Positions 59,911 through 64,000 of a DNA stretch of 64,000 nucleotides are shown one piece after another. Every line of letters begins with the position of its first letter. Within the stretch, counting starts at the first letter, position 1. The notes beneath the pieces are model-generated. The model made no database searches. It was not told the DNA's origin and saw only the letters and a program-made list of their open reading frames with translations. The stretch spans positions 6,020,258 through 6,084,257 of the forward strand of contig CM046307.1 in the NCBI GenBank assembly GCA_025267735.1, read 5' to 3'. A program made the position numbers and the translations under genes. The stretch is from Mactra quadrangularis. Lineage: Eukaryota > Mollusca > Bivalvia > Venerida > Mactridae.

Positions 59911-60125
59911 AGCCGCGGCCGTGGCGTAGTGGTTAGCATGTCTGATTTTGGATCCGGATATCGAGGGTACTAGCCCGGTCGCGGTAGGTCATACCCTATG
60001 CATGAGTTGTCCGCCTCGTGGTACAGTAAGTTAGTACTGGTAATAGAAAATTTTCCAGGAAACCTATAGTAGGAAGAGCTGTCCGTCGTATAAATGACCT
60101 AAATATGTGTTAAATACGACGTTAA
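59911..60125 (+). mobile_element. SINE family C
   Basis: The tRNA-like head GCCGCGGCCGTGGCGTAGTG has A box TGGCGTAGTGG at 59922-59932. The B box is decayed (GGTACTAGCCC). The 3' tail has stem CGTCGTAT (60084-60091) / ATACGACG (60114-60121) around ATGACCTAAATATGTGTT, homologous in loop to families A and B but with different paired bases. An A-rich tail follows. Confidence 0.8.
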
Positions 60126-60169
60126 AAAAAAGAAGAAAAAAACTTAAAAAACCAACCATCTTTTTATCG

Positions 60170-60202
60170 ATTGTTTTTTTTTTTTTTTGTTTTTTTTTTT
60201 TT
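60170..60202. repeat. Poly(T) tract
   Basis: Two runs of T (about 18 and 12) separated by one G. It may be the A-tail of a minus-strand retroelement, but no element body was recognised next to it. Confidence 0.6.
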
Positions 60203-60599
60203 AACAACGATACGATTGCTAACATACAAGTTCAAACTGTTTGACATTGTCCCTTGTATATAGCTTATTAGGTTTAAACTTTAAAACAATTGTTGTAACT
60301 GATGGTATATACAGAGTTTACAAAATACATTGAGATATTTGTTTGAGTTCTGTACTTGAATAATTATTAAAAATTGCAAAATTATGTTTGGTTTGGTTTC
60401 AAATATAATTTAAAACGGCTGTTCTAAACAGTTCTAATTTGGGCTATTGATAAAGCATTTAGTGTCATTGCAGTGCTAAATGTGACTTTTTAGATAAGCG
60501 TTTTTTTCTGATTTTTTGTAACAAAACTACATATTCATTTGACTATTTAATACTTTTTATAAAACGATTATTATATCTCTTTTATAAAATAGTTTACTG

Positions 60600-62040
60600 A
60601 CTATTCAGGTATATACGTGTCTTTACATTGTTAAGAGTTTGCTATTCGTGTGTCAAAATAATAATTAAAACTTCTCGATTTAATACCTTTTAAGAAATCT
60701 TTACAATGTTTATCTTGTGTTTATTTGTATGCAAAAGACGAATCCTATGCAAGACAGATACCCGTCGTGCAGTATGTATATATACGTACAAGATCTTTAT
60801 ACAGTTGGATTCCATTTAAATGCATATAGTCATAATGCTTAGTGTAATTTTTATCTAGTTATGTTTGCGGAATGCTAGACCATTCAGTCTGGATGAAATT
60901 AGTAAAAATTATGTTTATGTATTCAACAATCGGTATATTGAATAAGTGTCTCTTCTAAATAATCTTGCAAATTTTTAAAATAAGCATTTGACAGAAGTAT
61001 GAATTCAGTTTGAAAATTATAGAATATTGAAGATAAATGGGTGTGTCACACGTACAGTCAACGTAAGTGGAAAAGTAGACCAATGTTGATCTATCGTTCT
61101 CATGAAAAAACATGCAGACTCATTTCGACATTACGACGTCACAATTGAACATTATGTATTACTGCTATTGATATACATTTACATGTGACCTATAATAATT
61201 TGACTGGTTTTTTTTTGGGGGGGGGGTTTGGGGGGGAGGGTTTTATTGAAGTCTATTTTTACTTGATGTTTATCGTATATTGCATTAATTCTGTTTAATG
61301 TAATATGTAATCGCATAAGAAGAAAATAGCCTGATTGCACGAGATTGAAGCAACAACAGGCTCCAAAATACTTGTGGTCCTTTATTGATTTTATTGTATA
61401 TAACAAAAAAATAGTGTTATATCATTCATATTCAATCAAAAATTCCCTTACATTTGGGTGTTGGTTCCTTTTTGAACTATTATTGAAATTATGTTTCTGA
61501 TCTAATATTGGGCATTCATTTCATGTTTAGCTTACTGTAACTTATAATGGTTGAATGTTTTATTTGATGAAGGGGAAGATGTAAATTGTTTATTTGAACT
61601 CAATAGAACGATATTATAAGCTTCGATTTGCATGGTGATATACGTCCATTCAATTTGTATGAAAAGATTTGAAAACGACCGAAATTTTTTGTCACCATTT
61701 TAGGATATTGATACAAACGATGTATTATCGGCGATATGAATTAATTTAAAAGCCATCACCATATAGTCAAAATTTTAAGCGTACCTCTACCATACTGATG
61801 TGAGATGAATATCAATTAAAAACAAATTACAAGGAATGTTTGTGCTATTTTGATTATTTAATGTAGTATTGATGATATAAACGTATATTTAAAATAGTAT
61901 CAATGGTATTTAAAATATTTTAATTTATACATATATAATATACAGCGTAACCTTTTTCAATGGCCATAACTCCACAACATTGACTTCTTAACAGTAGATA
62001 CTTCACAAACATTTGGTTTAATTCGTTCCAATTTGGCTCA
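60600..62040 (+). repeat. Duplicated block D, copy 2
   Basis: This is a direct, diverged copy of 53430-54500: GTGTGTCAAAATAATAATTA with TTGTGTTTATTTGTATGCAA (60648-60735), then TTCGATTTGCATGGTGATAT (61622), AGGATATTGATACAAACGAT (61702) and ATTTAATGTAGTATTGATGA (61856). Its length differs from copy 1 by several hundred bases. No shared coding frame was seen. Confidence 0.72.
61217..61240 (+). repeat. G-rich tract with quadruplex potential
   Basis: Runs of 10, 7 and 3 guanines are separated by TTT and A, preceded by ten T. The G runs can supply four GGG tracts, so a G-quadruplex is possible. Confidence 0.6.
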
Positions 62041-62160
62041 TTTGATTTAAATCACATTCTAACAACATCCAAGTTAACTCTCTCAAATTTCACTTATCAA
62101 AGAACAGGTTGAATACCACACCAAGTATAAAGTTGTTGATCACGGTAGTGCTTGCCTCGT

Positions 62161-62485
62161 TTCTGTTAATCATTATTTATTTTTTATTTTTATTTATTGG
62201 AGTTAACGCCGTTTCAACACAATTTAGGTCATTTTACGGCGTCCAGCGCACCTAACATAGCTTTCCTGGACCATTGTCTATAACCAGTACTCACCTACCC
62301 TTCCACAAGGCCGGAAACTTCTCCATATTATCTAAACAGTGAAGGAAATCGACATTATTGTCAAATTTTCATGGATGGGTATAACGTCCCCAGGTGGGAT
62401 TCGAACCCGCACCCCCTCGGGCACGAGATTCCAAATCCCGGCGCGCTACCAACTGTGCTATTGACCCAGGTTATTCAGTTAATCA
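62161..62485 (-). mobile_element. SINE family B, full-length with 12-bp duplication
   Basis: The element runs over 62173-62473. On the minus strand the B box is GGTTCGAATCC and the A box is changed to TAGCACAGTTGG. The tail with ACGCCGT/ACGGCGT stem is near 62202-62240. TTCTGTTAATCA (62161-62172) and TTCAGTTAATCA (62474-62485) are the target duplication with one mismatch. Confidence 0.9.
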
Positions 62486-62489
62486 GCTT

Positions 62490-63730
62490 GCAACTTGTGT
62501 TGACTATAGCCAATTGAAAATGTATATCAGTTTTGACACCGTAGATGTCCGCATTATATGAGTAAAGCTTTGACACGGTTTCTATTCTCTGTCTTTAGAT
62601 TGGTGCAAGAGATGCTTATATAGAAAGTATGGCTTTAAATGACAGTATATATCTTAGGCTTGGTTTGGTCGAAAAACAATGCCGAAAAAGTTGCGACATT
62701 TGATCACAGACTTGTTATACATGTACATATTAAATTGGAAAATGCCAGGTTCGGTTTTTAAATATAATCTATAGCTGTAACACAGAACAATTCACACAGG
62801 TTGCTTTTTTAAATATGTGTTGCTTTATAATCTTTAATATCAGGAGAAAGTTGTAACCTATGACCTGTAAGATCGACTTTGTATTATTGTAATTTGTAAT
62901 AGACTAAGTCGACGCGTTTCGACTGCATGGTTGATGTTTGCTTATACATGTATACTGTATATTGTCTATATATCTACACAGGCGAATAAGAATGTTCGTG
63001 ATGCCGAGCTTTTTGAAGTAACTCTGGTAATAGTTTGTTTAGCTGTTTGCATTTGTTTAAAATCAACAATTTCTTTGATTTATGCAGAATCTGCACAAAA
63101 TTGCGATGACAAAATGACATTGCATTAAGATAAATAGAATACAATCTTTAGTTTTAGTATTGATACCTTTGATAAGGAGACTTTCAGGCTGTGTATTATG
63201 CTCGTCAAAACATCGTTTGACAAGAAATCAGATTTGTCAATAGTGAACAACAGGTGAAGAATTCTAAAGTCATCTAAAGTCATGGAACCATGTATGAATG
63301 CCGTCTAGAAACTGGATTTCCATAAAAATTACAAAATCAATGATAATTTGTTCATTACATTTACATTTAATAGAAAGTACAGGTTGTGTTAATAATGTAT
63401 TTGATGTAGATAAACAACCGTTACATTAACTTGTGGGTGGATAGTTTTTTTCTAAATTTAGATAATGGAATATCTAAAGGAATTATATGACATGACATAC
63501 GTCAGGCATGATAATAGGCACTAAATCATACAATGATTGATTGAGCGAGAAAACGTATAATTCGGTTAGATAAATAAGCTTACATTTGCTGTGATAAAGA
63601 AGCACGAAGAACATAATTGGAATTTATAAAAAGAGCCGTAATTTTGCATTTGTTGTAATCGATGTCAATTCACGTTAGTCACCAAAAGTGGCTGGCGTGT
63701 CTACATATTAAAAACACATACATACAAGGT
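62490..63730. other. Non-coding stretch, nothing recognised
   Basis: No element ends or supported exons were seen. The frame at 62931-63128 encodes a short hydrophobic segment (VIVCLAVCICL) without recognisable context or splice-consistent extension. Confidence 0.45.
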
Positions 63731-63731
63731 A

Positions 63732-64000
63732 CTAGATGGGAGCCCGTGCAAGCACGGGCTTTAGGTAATGACAGTTACAAAGATGAAAAAATATTCGGCT
63801 CTCTGAGGGACAAATTTACTTGTGGTGGCAGTGGTTATTGATTTAATAAAGGGAAATAACCGCTGCGGGGAGTTTTGTCTATTTTTAGTTTTATCTAGAA
63901 CTATTTTTAGACACTAAAAAACCCACTATTTTTGTTGATTTTTGGCAGTTTTTGCAAATATCAAGAGGCTTTGTCAAAAAAGAATTGTCAACTTGATATG
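63732..64000 (-). mobile_element. Helitron 3' terminus, body running off the window
   Basis: On the minus strand a stem-loop AGCCCGTGC/GCACGGGCT (plus 63741-63760) is followed by CCCAT and then CTAG at 63735-63732, with T as the next base. A short GC-rich hairpin a few bases before CTAG, inserted between A and T, is the hallmark of a Helitron 3' end. The body would extend to the right, beyond the window, so whether it carries a Rep/helicase is unknown. Confidence 0.65.

Overview
The window looks like nuclear DNA from a bivalve mollusc, possibly a venerid-type clam. The evidence is an AT-rich background, almost no long open frames, spliceosomal exon signals, and many tRNA-derived SINEs of the bivalve type whose tails read roughly CGGCGTTAAACCCA. 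No bacterial operon, CRISPR array, rRNA gene or free-standing tRNA gene was found. The species assignment is inference from repeat style only.

Gene content is very low. One gene is well supported on the minus strand: a coding exon at 25885-26052 joins in frame, across GT..AG borders, to a terminal exon at 25370-25457, with a likely poly(A) signal at 24571-24576. The family is not recognised and upstream exons were not found. A weak candidate first exon of a plus-strand gene (26365-26407, with a TATA-like box) lies just upstream of it and divergent from it. A fragment of a MADF-type DNA-binding domain sits inside a Harbinger-like transposon (59148-59810). The other listed open frames are mostly chance or repeat translations.

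Region 0-25 kb is interspersed repeats: SINE families A, B and D, foldback elements near 8.7-9.1 kb, a MULE-like MITE inserted inside an older inverted copy of itself (11.6-12.4 kb), a hAT-like MITE with an exact 8-bp target duplication (15.5-16.0 kb), a C-rich foldback MITE (16.85-17.16 kb), and a TTAA-type MITE (23.66-24.0 kb).

Region 25-45 kb holds the gene, then a 1.4-kb composite transposon with duplicated left and right halves (26.6-28.0 kb), a GAT/CAT-rich microsatellite (30.0-30.45 kb), several more MITEs, including an almost perfectly palindromic 81-bp element with an 8-bp duplication (35.4 kb), and further SINEs. A solo copy of the 11.6-kb MITE lies at 41.5-41.9 kb, again with a 9-bp duplication.

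Region 45-62 kb is a locally duplicated, non-coding block. A first unit (about 45.0-46.1 kb) is repeated at 49.6-50.3 kb. The stretch 49.28-53.27 kb is present again in inverted orientation at 55.65-59.87 kb, forming a roughly 10-kb interrupted palindrome. Near-identical tracts alternate with strongly diverged ones. The part following the left arm (53.4-54.5 kb) is repeated directly at 60.6-62.04 kb. The Harbinger-like element, a TTAA MITE and a SINE inserted into only one arm, so they post-date the duplication. The window ends in the 3' terminus of a probable minus-strand Helitron (from 63732).
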